From Thalassovita litoralis (lineage in GTDB: Bacteria > Pseudomonadota > Alphaproteobacteria > Rhodobacterales > Rhodobacteraceae), in the NCBI RefSeq assembly GCF_900182725.1, contig NZ_FXTO01000004.1:148875-212874 (forward strand): 64,000 nucleotides of DNA, read 5' to 3'. The notes beneath the pieces were generated by a model that saw nothing but the letters and a program-made list of their open reading frames with translations, searched no databases and was not told the origin of the DNA. How positions within the stretch are numbered: the first letter of the stretch is position 1; the number at the start of each line of letters is the position of its first letter. Of this stretch, positions 7,844 through 16,886 are shown one piece after another. Position numbers and translations under genes: made by a program.

Positions 7844-10225
7844 ATGTCTGACTGGGTTAACCGAATGACCAATTCAACGGGCGGGCGGCGTCTGTGCCGC
7901 GCCGAAAATTACGTTCAATTGCGCCGGTTCGGCGTGGTGTTTTTTCTTTTGTTTGCAATGGCTTTTGCGGCTCTGCCACAGCACGCAAGCGCGCAAAGCT
8001 ATCGATTCACATCGGTGCAGATCGAAGGCAATCAACGGATCGGTGGGGATGCAATCCTGACCTACGCGGGAATCGCCCGCGGTAAGACGGTGAGCGCGGC
8101 AGAACTGAATGACGCCTATCAACGGATCGTTGGCAGCGGTCTGTTTGAAAAGGTCGAAATCACCCCGCGCGGCAATACTTTGGTGATTGCCGTTCGCGAA
8201 TATCCCACGATCAACCGTATCTCGGTCGAAGGGAACCGCCGCCTGAAAGACGATGCCCTGACCGCTTTGATTGAATCCAAACCGCGCCGCGTGTTCAGCC
8301 CGTCGGTCGCCGAAGCGGATGCCGCGATCATCGCCGCAGCCTATAACCAAGAAGGGCGCCTGTCCGCAAAGGTCACGCCCCGCATCATTCGCCGTAGCGA
8401 CAACCGGGTAGATGTGATTTTCGAGGTGTTCGAGGGCGGCGTGATCGAGATCGAGCGGCTCAGTTTCGTGGGCAACGAACAGTTCAGCGACGGCCGTTTG
8501 CGACGTGTCTTGTCCACGAAACAGGCCGGTCTGCTACGCAGCCTGATCCGTGCGGACACGTATATTCCTGACCGGATCGAGTTCGACAAACAAGTGTTGC
8601 GCGATTTCTATCTGTCGCGCGGCTATGTCGATATGCGGATCACCGGGGTGAATGCCGAACTGACCGAAGAGCGCGATGCGTACTTTTTGGTTGTGAATGT
8701 GCAGGAAGGCCAGCAATTCAAATTCGGCAACATCACCACCACTTCGGAAATCAACGATGCGGACGCCGAAGAGTTTCAGGCTGCACTGAAAATCAAATCC
8801 GGTGTGGTCTATTCTCCGTCTCTGGTTGAAAACTCGATTGCACGGATGGAACGTCTGGCGCTGAAAAAAGGCCTGAATTTCGTTCGGATCGAACCGCGTA
8901 TCACCCGGAACGAACGCGACCTGACGCTGGATGTGGAGTTCGTTCTTAGCCGTGGGCAGCGTGTTTTCGTGGAGCGGATCGACATCGAGGGTAACACCAC
9001 CACGCAAGACCGCGTGATCCGTCGCCAGTTCCGCATCGTCGAGGGCGACCCGTTCAACCCGCGTGAAATCCGCCAGAGCGCCGAACGTATCCGCGCCTTG
9101 GGGTTCTTTGAAAAAGCCGATGTTCAGGCGCGCGAAGGATCCTCGCCGGATCAGGTGATCGTGGACGTGGATGTGATCGAAAAACCCACAGGGTCGTTGT
9201 CCTTTGGCGGTAGCTATTCGACCAATGGCGGTTTCGGTCTGCTGATGAACCTGAAAGAGGATAACTTCCTTGGGCGTGGGCAAAAGCTGTCGCTGTCCAT
9301 GTCGGGGGCTTCGGACAATGCGATTTACGGCCTGCGGTTTACCGAACCGGCATTTTTGGGCCGTGATGTCCAATTCGATTTCGACATCAGCTATCGCGAA
9401 ACCGAAAGCAACTACGCCAACTATGACACCAATATTGCCTCGTTTAGTCCGGGCTTTACCTTCCCGCTCAGCGATAATGGCCGTCTGGGTCTGTATTACG
9501 CCGCCCGTTGGGGCGAAATGAAAGCAGCGGATGGCGCGACCACTGGCGGCATCGTGGATTCGGAAATTGCGCAGGCCGGGCTTTGGTCCAGTTCTGTCGG
9601 CTATAAATACACCTTCGATTCCCGTCGCACCGGATTGAACCCGAATGCGGGCTGGCTGTTTGAATTCGGTCAGGAACTGGCCGGTCTGGGTGGCGATTCC
9701 GAATTTGTCAAAACCACCGCCAAAGCCGTGGCGCAAACCAAGGTTATGCACGAAGAGGTGACATTGCGCGCATCGCTGGAAGCGGGGATGCTGAACTATA
9801 GTGGCACCACGACCGGGCGTTCGATTGATCGTTTCCAGATCGGATCGGGGATCATGCGCGGGTTTGAACCCGATGGTATTGGCCCGCGTGAATATGACTC
9901 GGGCACTGGCGTCAACGACTCGCTTGGCGGCGACATGTTCGCTGTCGCACGTCTGGAAGCAGAATTCCCGCTGGGGCTGCCCGAAGAATACGGCGTGACC
10001 GGCGGCCTGTTCTACGACATCGGGTCTGTCTGGGGGCTGTCCAACAGCGGCGCGGCAACCGGATCTGTTCTGTACGAGGATTTCTCGGCCCGCCATGTAA
10101 TCGGGATGACGATCTTCTGGACGACCCCCATCGGGCCGCTGCGCTTCAACTTCTCGAAGGCGCTGCGCAAGGAAGATTTCGATCAGGAACAAACCTTCAA
10201 CGTTTCTATTGCGACGACGTTCTGA
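7844..10225 (+). CDS. bamA: outer membrane protein assembly factor BamA
   Basis: The Omp85 core of the BAM complex, which folds beta-barrel proteins into the outer membrane. From the ATG at 7844 it has 793 residues: a signal peptide (FGVVFFLLFAMAFAALPQHA, cleaved near ASAQ), five POTRA domains to about residue 400 (repeated IEGNxR patterns), then a 16-strand barrel ending in FNVSIATTF with terminal Phe. The start is uncertain: 7844 (MSDWVNR) and 7865 (MTNSTGG) are both weakly preceded, and the frame extends back to 7667. The TGATG overlap with the Skp-like gene indicates one operon. Confidence 0.96.
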   Translation: MSDWVNRMTNSTGGRRLCRAENYVQLRRFGVVFFLLFAMAFAALPQHASAQSYRFTSVQIEGNQRIGGDAILTYAGIARGKTVSAAELNDAYQRIVGSGLFEKVEITPRGNTLVIAVREYPTINRISVEGNRRLKDDALTALIESKPRRVFSPSVAEADAAIIAAAYNQEGRLSAKVTPRIIRRSDNRVDVIFEVFEGGVIEIERLSFVGNEQFSDGRLRRVLSTKQAGLLRSLIRADTYIPDRIEFDKQVLRDFYLSRGYVDMRITGVNAELTEERDAYFLVVNVQEGQQFKFGNITTTSEINDADAEEFQAALKIKSGVVYSPSLVENSIARMERLALKKGLNFVRIEPRITRNERDLTLDVEFVLSRGQRVFVERIDIEGNTTTQDRVIRRQFRIVEGDPFNPREIRQSAERIRALGFFEKADVQAREGSSPDQVIVDVDVIEKPTGSLSFGGSYSTNGGFGLLMNLKEDNFLGRGQKLSLSMSGASDNAIYGLRFTEPAFLGRDVQFDFDISYRETESNYANYDTNIASFSPGFTFPLSDNGRLGLYYAARWGEMKAADGATTGGIVDSEIAQAGLWSSSVGYKYTFDSRRTGLNPNAGWLFEFGQELAGLGGDSEFVKTTAKAVAQTKVMHEEVTLRASLEAGMLNYSGTTTGRSIDRFQIGSGIMRGFEPDGIGPREYDSGTGVNDSLGGDMFAVARLEAEFPLGLPEEYGVTGGLFYDIGSVWGLSNSGAATGSVLYEDFSARHVIGMTIFWTTPIGPLRFNFSKALRKEDFDQEQTFNVSIATTF

Positions 10226-10818
10226 TGCGTATCTATCTGGAAAAAGGGCTGGCCATGCTGGCCCTTCTTCTTCTGCTGACCACTGGTGCCACGGCACAAG
10301 AGGGTGGTTCGATTGTCCAAAGCCCGGTTCTGACCATTGATTCCGACAGGATGTTTGCTGCATCGGCGTTCGGTCAGCGCGTGGCACAGGATTTTGAAGC
10401 CCAAGGTAAGGTTCTGGAAACGGAAAACCGCAGGATCGAAGCGGAACTGATTGCCGAAGAAAAGGATCTGACCACCAAGCGGGCGACCTTGCCGCCCGAG
10501 CGGTTCCGCGCCTTGGCGGACGCTTTCGATGCCAAGGTGGAAACGATCCGCAGCGAACAAAACGCCAAAACCCGCGCTTTGACCCAAACCACGGACACGG
10601 CCCGGCGGCAATTTTTGATCGCGGCGCGGCCTGTTTTGGAACAGCTTATGCAGGAAACCAACGCGGCTATCATCGTTGAGCGCCGCTCCATTTTCTTATC
10701 GGCACGGGCAATCGACATTACCGATCTGGCAATAGAGCGGCTGAACGCCCAGATCGGCGATGGCAGCGATTTACCCAAGCCGGATCAGGCCACGGATACC
10801 CAATCTGATCAGGAATAG
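10225..10818 (+). CDS. OmpH/Skp-family periplasmic chaperone
   Basis: Binds unfolded outer-membrane proteins in the periplasm and hands them to BamA. 197 residues with a signal peptide (GLAMLALLLLLTTGATAQ, about 9-26), a beta-strand region with VLTIDSDRMFAASAFG, then a long charged coiled coil (about 55-150), the tentacle arrangement of Skp. Sequence conservation in this family is poor, so the call rests on the fold pattern and the position directly after bamA, whose stop overlaps this start. Confidence 0.88.
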   Translation: MRIYLEKGLAMLALLLLLTTGATAQEGGSIVQSPVLTIDSDRMFAASAFGQRVAQDFEAQGKVLETENRRIEAELIAEEKDLTTKRATLPPERFRALADAFDAKVETIRSEQNAKTRALTQTTDTARRQFLIAARPVLEQLMQETNAAIIVERRSIFLSARAIDITDLAIERLNAQIGDGSDLPKPDQATDTQSDQE

Positions 10819-10884
10819 CCGTCACGCTTGCCCAGACCTGCTGGTGTTGGTACTGGAAAGCCAAGGAAAAGAAAGGACCACGCC

Positions 10885-11349
10885 ATGTCAGAGCAGCTTT
10901 TGAGCGCGGATATCGCCTTGATCCAGCGGATCATTCCACATCGTTACCCGTTCCTGTTGGTGGACAAGGTGGTGGATATTGACGGGATTAAGTCCGGTCG
11001 CGGCATCAAAAATGTCACCATGAACGAACCGCATTTTCAGGGGCATTTCCCCGGAAAGCCGATTATGCCCGGCGTGACCATCATCGAGGCAATGGCGCAA
11101 ACCGCTGCAATCATGGTGGGGACCGCGCTGGATATGGCCGACAAAAACATGCTGGTTTACTTCATGGCCATCGACAAGGCCAAGTTCCGCCGCATGGTCG
11201 TGCCCGGTGATGTGCTGGAACTGAACGTCACCACCACGCGCGGCAAACCCGGCGGCAAGGTCTGGAAATTCTCGGGGGTGGCCACGGTCGAAGGCGAAAT
11301 GGCCGCCGAGGCTGAATTTACCGCCATGATGGATCTGGGGCAGGAGTGA
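10885..11349 (+). CDS. fabZ: 3-hydroxyacyl-ACP dehydratase FabZ
   Basis: Dehydrates 3-hydroxyacyl-ACP in fatty acid elongation, competing with lipid A synthesis for the same substrate. 154 residues in the hot-dog fold. [14 protein letters not shown] at the start, then [20 protein letters not shown] with the catalytic His and the helix carrying the catalytic Glu. AAAGGA precedes the ATG at 10885. Unlike enterobacteria, lpxD does not sit between the Skp gene and fabZ; it is at 53436-54527. Confidence 0.97.
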   Translation: MSEQLLSADIALIQRIIPHRYPFLLVDKVVDIDGIKSGRGIKNVTMNEPHFQGHFPGKPIMPGVTIIEAMAQTAAIMVGTALDMADKNMLVYFMAIDKAKFRRMVVPGDVLELNVTTTRGKPGGKVWKFSGVATVEGEMAAEAEFTAMMDLGQE

Positions 11350-11354
11350 CGCGC

Positions 11355-12140
11355 ATGAGCGTTGATATTCACCCGTCTTCGATTGTCGATCCCGGTGCCG
11401 TGCTGGGCGAGGGCGTGAAGATCGGCCCGTTTTGTATCGTGGGGCCGAATGTGGTTCTGGGCGATCGGGTTGAGCTGAAAAGCCATGTCGTTATCACTGG
11501 CCGAACCGAGGTGGGGGACGACACTGTTATTTTTCCCTTTGCCGTGATCGGGGAAATTCCGCAGGATTTGAAGTTCAACGGCGAAGAAACCCGCCTGAGC
11601 ATCGGGAAACGTAACCGTATCCGCGAACATGTCACCATGAACACCGGCACCGAAGGCGGCGGCGGATTGACCAAGGTGGGCGATGACGGGCTGTTCATGG
11701 CGGGCTGTCACATTGCCCATGACGTGATCCTTGGGGATCGTGTGATCGTGGTGAATAACGCGGCTTTGGCCGGGCATTGTCAGGTTGGGGATGATGTGAT
11801 CATCGGCGGGCTGTCTGGCGTTCACCAATGGGTACGGATCGGGCAGGGTGCTATCATTGGCGCGGTGACGATGGTCACGGCCGATGTGATCCCTTATGGT
11901 CTGGTGCAGGCCCCGCGCGGGGAACTGGATGGGTTGAATCTGGTTGGACTGAAGCGTCGCGGCGTCGCGCGGGCGGATATTTCTGCGCTGCGGGATGCGT
12001 TGAAGCGACTGGCCTCGGGCGACGGGGCATTTCAGGATCGCGCCCGCGCTTTGGGGGATGATACCCAAAGCGATTATGTGCGCCAGATTGTCGAGTTTGT
12101 GACTGGTTCCAGTGATCGGTCTTTCCTGACACCGAAATGA
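11355..12140 (+). CDS. lpxA: UDP-N-acetylglucosamine O-acyltransferase
   Basis: First enzyme of lipid A synthesis: moves a 3-hydroxyacyl chain from ACP to the 3-OH of UDP-GlcNAc. 261 residues. The left-handed beta-helix of hexapeptide repeats covers roughly 1-185 (IHPSSIVDPGAVLGEGVKIG), followed by the helical tail. The active-site His is expected in the MAGCHIAHDV segment. The ATG at 11355 is chosen over a GTG at 11346 because the IHPSSIV strand then starts at the usual distance and GGAG lies upstream. It overlaps lpxI by ATGA. Confidence 0.97.
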   Translation: MSVDIHPSSIVDPGAVLGEGVKIGPFCIVGPNVVLGDRVELKSHVVITGRTEVGDDTVIFPFAVIGEIPQDLKFNGEETRLSIGKRNRIREHVTMNTGTEGGGGLTKVGDDGLFMAGCHIAHDVILGDRVIVVNNAALAGHCQVGDDVIIGGLSGVHQWVRIGQGAIIGAVTMVTADVIPYGLVQAPRGELDGLNLVGLKRRGVARADISALRDALKRLASGDGAFQDRARALGDDTQSDYVRQIVEFVTGSSDRSFLTPK

Positions 12141-12943
12141 CCGGACGTCTGGCGATATTGGCGGGGGGCGGTGCGCTGCCCGCCGCGTTGGCTGTGGCCG
12201 CGCCGGATGCGCTGTGCATCAGCTTTGCGGGTGTTCCACATCAGCTTTGCAATGTAACCCACGAACATCACTTTGAAAAACTGGGTGAGTTGTTTTCTGA
12301 TCTGAAATCCGAAGGGGTGTCAGACGTTGTATTTGCCGGATCAATGTCGCGGCCCCCGTTGGATCCTGCGGCATTTGATCCGGTTATGATGGCGCTGGCG
12401 CCACGCCTGCTGTCTGCGATGCAGGGCGGTGATGACGCGCTGTTGCGTCTGGTGATCCAGATATTCGAGGAACAGGGATTTACCGTCCGCGGCGCCCATG
12501 AAATCGCGCCGCAACTGACCGTTGCAGAAGGTGTTTTCGCCGGACCAGCCCCATCTGAAGCGGCGTTGACGGATGCGGACCGGGGGGCGGATATTCTGAA
12601 TGCGTTGGCTCCTGTGGATGTGGGGCAAGGCTGCGTTGTGGCCGGTGGCCTGTGTCTGGGAATAGAAACCATTCAGGGGACCGATGCCTTGCTGCGGTTC
12701 GTGGCGGATACGCCGAAACCGTTGCGGCGTAATGCAAAAGGCGTGTTCGTCAAAGCCCCGAAACGCGGGCAGGATTTGCGCGTGGACATGCCCGCCATTG
12801 GGCCGGAAACGGTGCGGAATGCTGCCGCTGCGGGGCTGGAGGGGATCGTGCTACAGGCCGGGGGTGTTTTGATCCTTGATCGTCAAAACACCATAGAAGC
12901 CGCTGAAAATGCTGGTGTTTTCATCATGGGGCGTGTGCTGTGA
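12137..12943 (+). CDS. lpxI: UDP-2,3-diacylglucosamine pyrophosphatase LpxI
   Basis: Hydrolyses UDP-2,3-diacylglucosamine to lipid X, the step done by LpxH in enterobacteria. 268 residues. The N-terminal GRLAILAGGGALPAALA, the VVFAGSMSRPPLDP segment and the C-terminal KAPKRGQDLRVDMPAIGPET are typical of the DUF1009/LpxI family. It lies between lpxA and lpxB with overlapping start and stop codons on both sides, which is the standard alphaproteobacterial arrangement and strongly supports the call. Confidence 0.95.
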   Translation: MTGRLAILAGGGALPAALAVAAPDALCISFAGVPHQLCNVTHEHHFEKLGELFSDLKSEGVSDVVFAGSMSRPPLDPAAFDPVMMALAPRLLSAMQGGDDALLRLVIQIFEEQGFTVRGAHEIAPQLTVAEGVFAGPAPSEAALTDADRGADILNALAPVDVGQGCVVAGGLCLGIETIQGTDALLRFVADTPKPLRRNAKGVFVKAPKRGQDLRVDMPAIGPETVRNAAAAGLEGIVLQAGGVLILDRQNTIEAAENAGVFIMGRVL

Positions 12944-14100
12944 TCCGGGTGTTCCTGATTGCGGGTGAAGCATCGGGGGATAAGCTGGGCGCGGCATTGA
13001 TGGCGGGCCTGAAATCCCTGACCGAGGTCGAATTTTTCGGCGTTGGTGGCCCGTTGATGGAAGCCGAAGGATTGCAAAGCCGCTTTCCGATGGATGAACT
13101 GTCTGTTATGGGGATTGCGGAAATTTTACCGAAATACCGCCACCTGATGCGGCGGATAAATGAAACCGCCGAAGCTGTGGTGCAGATCAACCCCGATGTG
13201 TTGATCACCATCGACAGTCCTGATTTTTGCCTGCGCGTGGCGCGAAGGGTGAAAGCAAAATCTCAAATCAGAACCGTGCATTACGTCGCGCCTACCGTCT
13301 GGGCATGGCGGTCTGGACGGGCGGCGAAAATGGCTAAGGTGATTGATCATGTGCTGGCGCTGTTTCCGTTTGAACCCCCGTATATGGAAGCGGCCGGGAT
13401 GGAATGCGATTTCGTTGGGCATCCCGTGGTCGCCGAACGCATTGCCACGCAGACAGAGGCGGACGCTTTTCGCGCCCTGCATGGGATCGGGGATAAGCCG
13501 CTTTTGATGGTGTTGCCGGGGTCTCGTCAGGGCGAGGTTTCGCGCCTGACCCCCATTTTCGGTCGGGCGGTGCAGGCGGTTCTGACGGCCCGCCCGGATC
13601 TGAGATTGGTTATTCCCACCACCGCAAATGTCACCGAACTGGTGCAGGAGCAGGTGAAAGACTGGCCTGTGAAGCCGCTGATCCTTAGCCCAATTAATCA
13701 AAACAAAGATGCCTATCTGTCTGAAAAGGCAGCATGTTTCGCGGCTGCCGATGTGGCGCTTGCGGCGTCTGGCACGGTATCTTTGGAATTGGCAGCCAGC
13801 GATACGCCGATGGTGATCGCCTATGACATGAGCTGGCTGTCGCGTCAGATCATCAGCCGGATGCTGAAGGTGGATACGGTGACATTGGTCAATCTGGTGT
13901 CTGAAACGCGCACCGTGCCGGAATTTATCGGAAAGCACTGTCAGCCGGATGCAATTGCGCAGGCTGTTCTGGCCGTTCTGTCCGATCCCGAACAACAACA
14001 GGCTGCGATGCAATTGACAATGGCACGACTGGGCAAGGGCGGCGAGGCCCCCGGATTACGGGCCGCGCGCGCTGTCTTGCGGGGAATGCAGCAGGGCTAA
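12940..14100 (+). CDS. lpxB: lipid-A-disaccharide synthase
   Basis: Joins lipid X and UDP-diacylglucosamine into the disaccharide core of lipid A; a GT-B glycosyltransferase on the inner membrane face. 386 residues from a GTG at 12940 that overlaps the lpxI stop. The N-terminal IAGEASGDKLGAALM motif is diagnostic. VAPTVWAWRSGRAAKM and LPGSRQGEV are the donor-site segments. It ends the long envelope block and is convergent with the ThiE-like gene. Confidence 0.97.
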   Translation: MIRVFLIAGEASGDKLGAALMAGLKSLTEVEFFGVGGPLMEAEGLQSRFPMDELSVMGIAEILPKYRHLMRRINETAEAVVQINPDVLITIDSPDFCLRVARRVKAKSQIRTVHYVAPTVWAWRSGRAAKMAKVIDHVLALFPFEPPYMEAAGMECDFVGHPVVAERIATQTEADAFRALHGIGDKPLLMVLPGSRQGEVSRLTPIFGRAVQAVLTARPDLRLVIPTTANVTELVQEQVKDWPVKPLILSPINQNKDAYLSEKAACFAAADVALAASGTVSLELAASDTPMVIAYDMSWLSRQIISRMLKVDTVTLVNLVSETRTVPEFIGKHCQPDAIAQAVLAVLSDPEQQQAAMQLTMARLGKGGEAPGLRAARAVLRGMQQG

Positions 14101-14106
14101 GCCCAA

Positions 14107-14727
14107 TCAGGCAAAGGCGGCTTTCAGGTCTGCCAGTATTTTTTCGGGTGCGTCAGACGCCCAGATTTCCTGACCAATCCCAAAGAAATCGGTGACGGGG
14201 GACAATTGCCGGATCAGATCGACCGAAAGCGCTCCTTCGGCGACCACGGGAACCTCGATCATCTGGGACCACCATTCAAACAGGTCGTATTCTGCGACGG
14301 TGCCGTCAAACAGCGGGGTTTTCCCAACCGGCCCAAAGGCGACGTAATCGGCCCCGGATTCCGCGGCGCTCATCCCGTCATGGCGGGACGATCCGCAAAA
14401 CGCGCCGACAATGGCATCGTCGCCCAGTTCCTTGCGGGTTTTGCGTAGGGACCGCGCGCCGTCCGTCAGGTGGACACCATCCAGCCCCAGACGTTCCACC
14501 AACAGGATATGGCTGTCGATCACGATTGCCACGTCGCGGGCGTGGCATACCTCGCGCAGGGCATCGCCCGCCCGCAACAAGCGGTCCTCGTCGCGGGTGG
14601 ACAGCGCCAGCCGGACACAGGCAATTTCATGGCTGTCCAGCACACCGGCCAACCGGGTGGGAAAGTCCGACAATTCAAATTCGGGCGGAGTGATGAGATA
14701 AATCTGCGGCTGCTCGATCTCGGACAT
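14107..14727 (-). CDS. ThiE-like thiamine phosphate synthase family protein
   Basis: 206 residues with a TIM-barrel pattern of the TMP synthase/TenI family: VRLALSTRD, DGVHLTDGARSL, SRHDGMSAAESGADYVAFGPV, VVAEGAL. Several positions depart from catalytic ThiE: GVHLTDGA stands where GVHLGQ is usual, and VAEGAL where AIGGI is usual. It could therefore be a divergent ThiE or a TenI-like relative without synthase activity. No other thiamine gene is nearby. It converges on lpxB with 6 bp between the stops. Confidence 0.75.
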   Translation of the reverse strand: MSEIEQPQIYLITPPEFELSDFPTRLAGVLDSHEIACVRLALSTRDEDRLLRAGDALREVCHARDVAIVIDSHILLVERLGLDGVHLTDGARSLRKTRKELGDDAIVGAFCGSSRHDGMSAAESGADYVAFGPVGKTPLFDGTVAEYDLFEWWSQMIEVPVVAEGALSVDLIRQLSPVTDFFGIGQEIWASDAPEKILADLKAAFA

Positions 14728-14821
14728 GGCGGACTCCTGCGGTGATGGTTCGGGGCGATATAGCGCGGAAAATCCGGTTTGGAAATGGGGCGCGGTGCGT
14801 CAGTGGCCTGTGTTGCGCCAT

Positions 14822-14844
14822 GAGTATTTATAGCAAGATGAAAG
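14822..14844 (+). repeat. dispersed motif copy 1
   Basis: Reads GAGTATTTATAGCAAGATGA plus AAG. It matches the copies at 24072 and 26847 closely and lies in the gap between the ThiE-like gene and the TrmJ-like gene. Confidence 0.6.
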
Positions 14845-14907
14845 CGGGGGTGGAAATAGGGGCAGGGCTGGCGTATCAGCCTGCGGGGAAAAGTATGGAG
14901 ACAGCGA

Positions 14908-15651
14908 ATGCCAAGCGGAACCCCTCAGCCTGCTTTTGTTCTGGTGCGCCCGCAAATGGGTGAAAATATCGGCGGGGCAGCGCGTGCGATGTGGAATTTC
15001 GGGCTGGACCGGATGCGCGTGGTCAGCCCGCGCGATGGGTGGCCGAACGAAAAAGCCGTGGCAATGGCCAGCGGTGCCGGGCGCTTGCTGGACGAGGCAG
15101 TGATTTATGACAGCGTGGCCGAATCCGTAGGCGATTGTTCCTATGTCTTTGCCACAACCGCACGGGCGCGGGGGCTTACAAAGCCGGTGGTCAGCCCGCA
15201 ACGCGCTATGGAAATCGCCCGCGAAAAAATTGCCGCCGGGGAAAAAGTGGCGGTGATGTTCGGGCCGGAACGCGCGGGGCTGGAAAACGAAGACATCGCG
15301 CGGGCAAATGCCATCATTTCGGTGCCCGTGAACCCCGAATTTGCCAGCCTGAATCTGGCGCAATGCGTGCTGTTGACAGCCTATGAATGGCAACGGCAAT
15401 CGGTGCAGGTGATCCCCGAAGTGGTGGAACTGGCCGGATCGGAATGGGCCAGCGTGATCGAGGTGGAGAAGCTATCCGAACATTACGAAGGCCGATTGGA
15501 CGAGGCGGGGTTCTTTTTCCCGCCAGAAAAGGCCGAGGGTATGAAAATCGTTCTGCGCAATCTATGGAGCCGAATGCCGTTGACGCGCAGCGATGTGCAG
15601 ATGCTGCATGGTATCCTGCGGCAAATGGTGCGCTGGAAAGAGCGCGGCTAG
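14908..15651 (+). CDS. TrmJ-like tRNA/rRNA 2'-O-methyltransferase (SPOUT)
   Basis: 247 residues, the length of TrmJ, which methylates the ribose at position 32 of tRNAs using SAM. The first strand has FVLVRPQMGENIGGAARAMWNF; the trefoil-knot SAM site has VMFGPERAGLENEDI and ISVPVNPEFASLNLAQCV, the three SpoU-family motifs. A C-terminal tail of about 80 residues (AGFFFPPEKAEGM) is shared by TrmJ proteins. GGAG lies 8 bp before the ATG at 14908. The target nucleotide is inferred from family only. Confidence 0.87.
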   Translation: MPSGTPQPAFVLVRPQMGENIGGAARAMWNFGLDRMRVVSPRDGWPNEKAVAMASGAGRLLDEAVIYDSVAESVGDCSYVFATTARARGLTKPVVSPQRAMEIAREKIAAGEKVAVMFGPERAGLENEDIARANAIISVPVNPEFASLNLAQCVLLTAYEWQRQSVQVIPEVVELAGSEWASVIEVEKLSEHYEGRLDEAGFFFPPEKAEGMKIVLRNLWSRMPLTRSDVQMLHGILRQMVRWKERG

Positions 15652-15734
15652 GGCCGGGCGGTTCTGGACGGCGGGCGCGCCGCGCCCTAGGTTTGGGCCT
15701 TAGGTTTGGCAGGACACGATAAAAGGCAGGGAAG

Positions 15735-16886
15735 ATGAGCGGAAAGCGCAGCATTTTCGAAGAGGTCGGGGCCGCGCCCCAGACCGGGCGTCAGGCACCC
15801 GCGGGCGGGGTGATCGACAAGGGCAAGCGCGGTGCGCGTCGCGGTATTCGCGCCTGGCTGATGGTGCTGTTTGCGCTGGTCATGGTGATGATCGCCGTGG
15901 GCGGGCTGACCCGGCTGACCGACAGCGGGCTGTCCATCACCGAATGGAAACCTCTGACCGGGGCCATGCCGCCGATGACCGAAGCGGACTGGACTGCCGA
16001 GTTCGAGAAATACAAAGCCATCCCCGAGTTTCAGATCCAAAACAAATGGATGGAGCTTTCGGATTTCAAAGCGATCTATTGGTGGGAATGGGGACATCGC
16101 CAATTGGGCCGGGTGATCGGGCTGATCTGGGCGGTTGGGTTCCTTGGCTTTCTGGTGGCGCGGGCTATCCCTGTGGGCTGGACCGGGCGGCTGATCTGGA
16201 TCGGTGCCTTGGGCGGTGCGCAGGGCGCTGTGGGCTGGTGGATGGTCAGCTCCGGGCTGAAGGGAACAATGCTGGATGTTGCCAGCTATCGGCTTGCGAC
16301 CCATCTGGGGCTGGCCTTTGTTATTCTGGGCTTTATCGCGTGGTATGTATTCCTGCTGGGCCGCGAGGAACGTGACCTGATGCAGGCCCGCCGTGGCCGC
16401 GAGGGTAAGCTGTGGGGGCTGTCGACGGGCTGGCTGCATCTGGCATTCGTGCAAATCCTGCTTGGGGCCTTGGTGGCGGGGATTGATGCGGGACGGTCCT
16501 ATACCGATTGGCCGCTGATGGGCGGGCAGGTGTTTCCGCCTGATCCGTTCATGCTGGAACCTGTCTGGAAGAACTTCTTTGAAAACCCCGGTTTGGTGCA
16601 ATTCATTCACCGTTGTGTGGGGTATCTGCTGCTGGCTTTTGGGATCATGGTCTTTGTCAAAGGTCGCAAATCCGCCCATGCGGGGACGCGGGCGGCGTTT
16701 AACGCGGCGTTTATTGCGCTGTTGGCGCAGGTCTGTCTGGGGATTTACACGGTTCTGACCGCCGCGCCGTGGCAAGTGGCGATCGTGCATCAGGTATTGG
16801 CGGTTGTGGTTTGGGTGCTGATCCTGCGGGCGCGGTTCCTGAGCGGCTATCCGGTTGCAACCTCTATTCGTGGAGCAGGGAAATGA
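15735..16886 (+). CDS. ctaA: heme A synthase
   Basis: Oxidises the C8 methyl of heme O to a formyl group for aa3-type cytochrome oxidase; eight membrane helices. 383 residues, the long alphaproteobacterial type. Conserved segments: GGLTRLTDSGLSITEWKPLTG, EFQIQNKWMELSDFK, WWEWGHRQLGRVIG, VQFIHRCVGYLLL and VAIVHQVLAV, containing the heme-ligating His residues. GGCAGGGAAG precedes the ATG. The stop overlaps the start of the carboxypeptidase gene. No other cytochrome oxidase genes are in the window. Confidence 0.96.
   Translation: MSGKRSIFEEVGAAPQTGRQAPAGGVIDKGKRGARRGIRAWLMVLFALVMVMIAVGGLTRLTDSGLSITEWKPLTGAMPPMTEADWTAEFEKYKAIPEFQIQNKWMELSDFKAIYWWEWGHRQLGRVIGLIWAVGFLGFLVARAIPVGWTGRLIWIGALGGAQGAVGWWMVSSGLKGTMLDVASYRLATHLGLAFVILGFIAWYVFLLGREERDLMQARRGREGKLWGLSTGWLHLAFVQILLGALVAGIDAGRSYTDWPLMGGQVFPPDPFMLEPVWKNFFENPGLVQFIHRCVGYLLLAFGIMVFVKGRKSAHAGTRAAFNAAFIALLAQVCLGIYTVLTAAPWQVAIVHQVLAVVVWVLILRARFLSGYPVATSIRGAGK

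Noticed and set aside
8534..10387. 617-residue open frame on the minus strand
   Set aside because: Antisense to bamA; no family pattern, and bamA has signal peptide, POTRA and barrel motifs.
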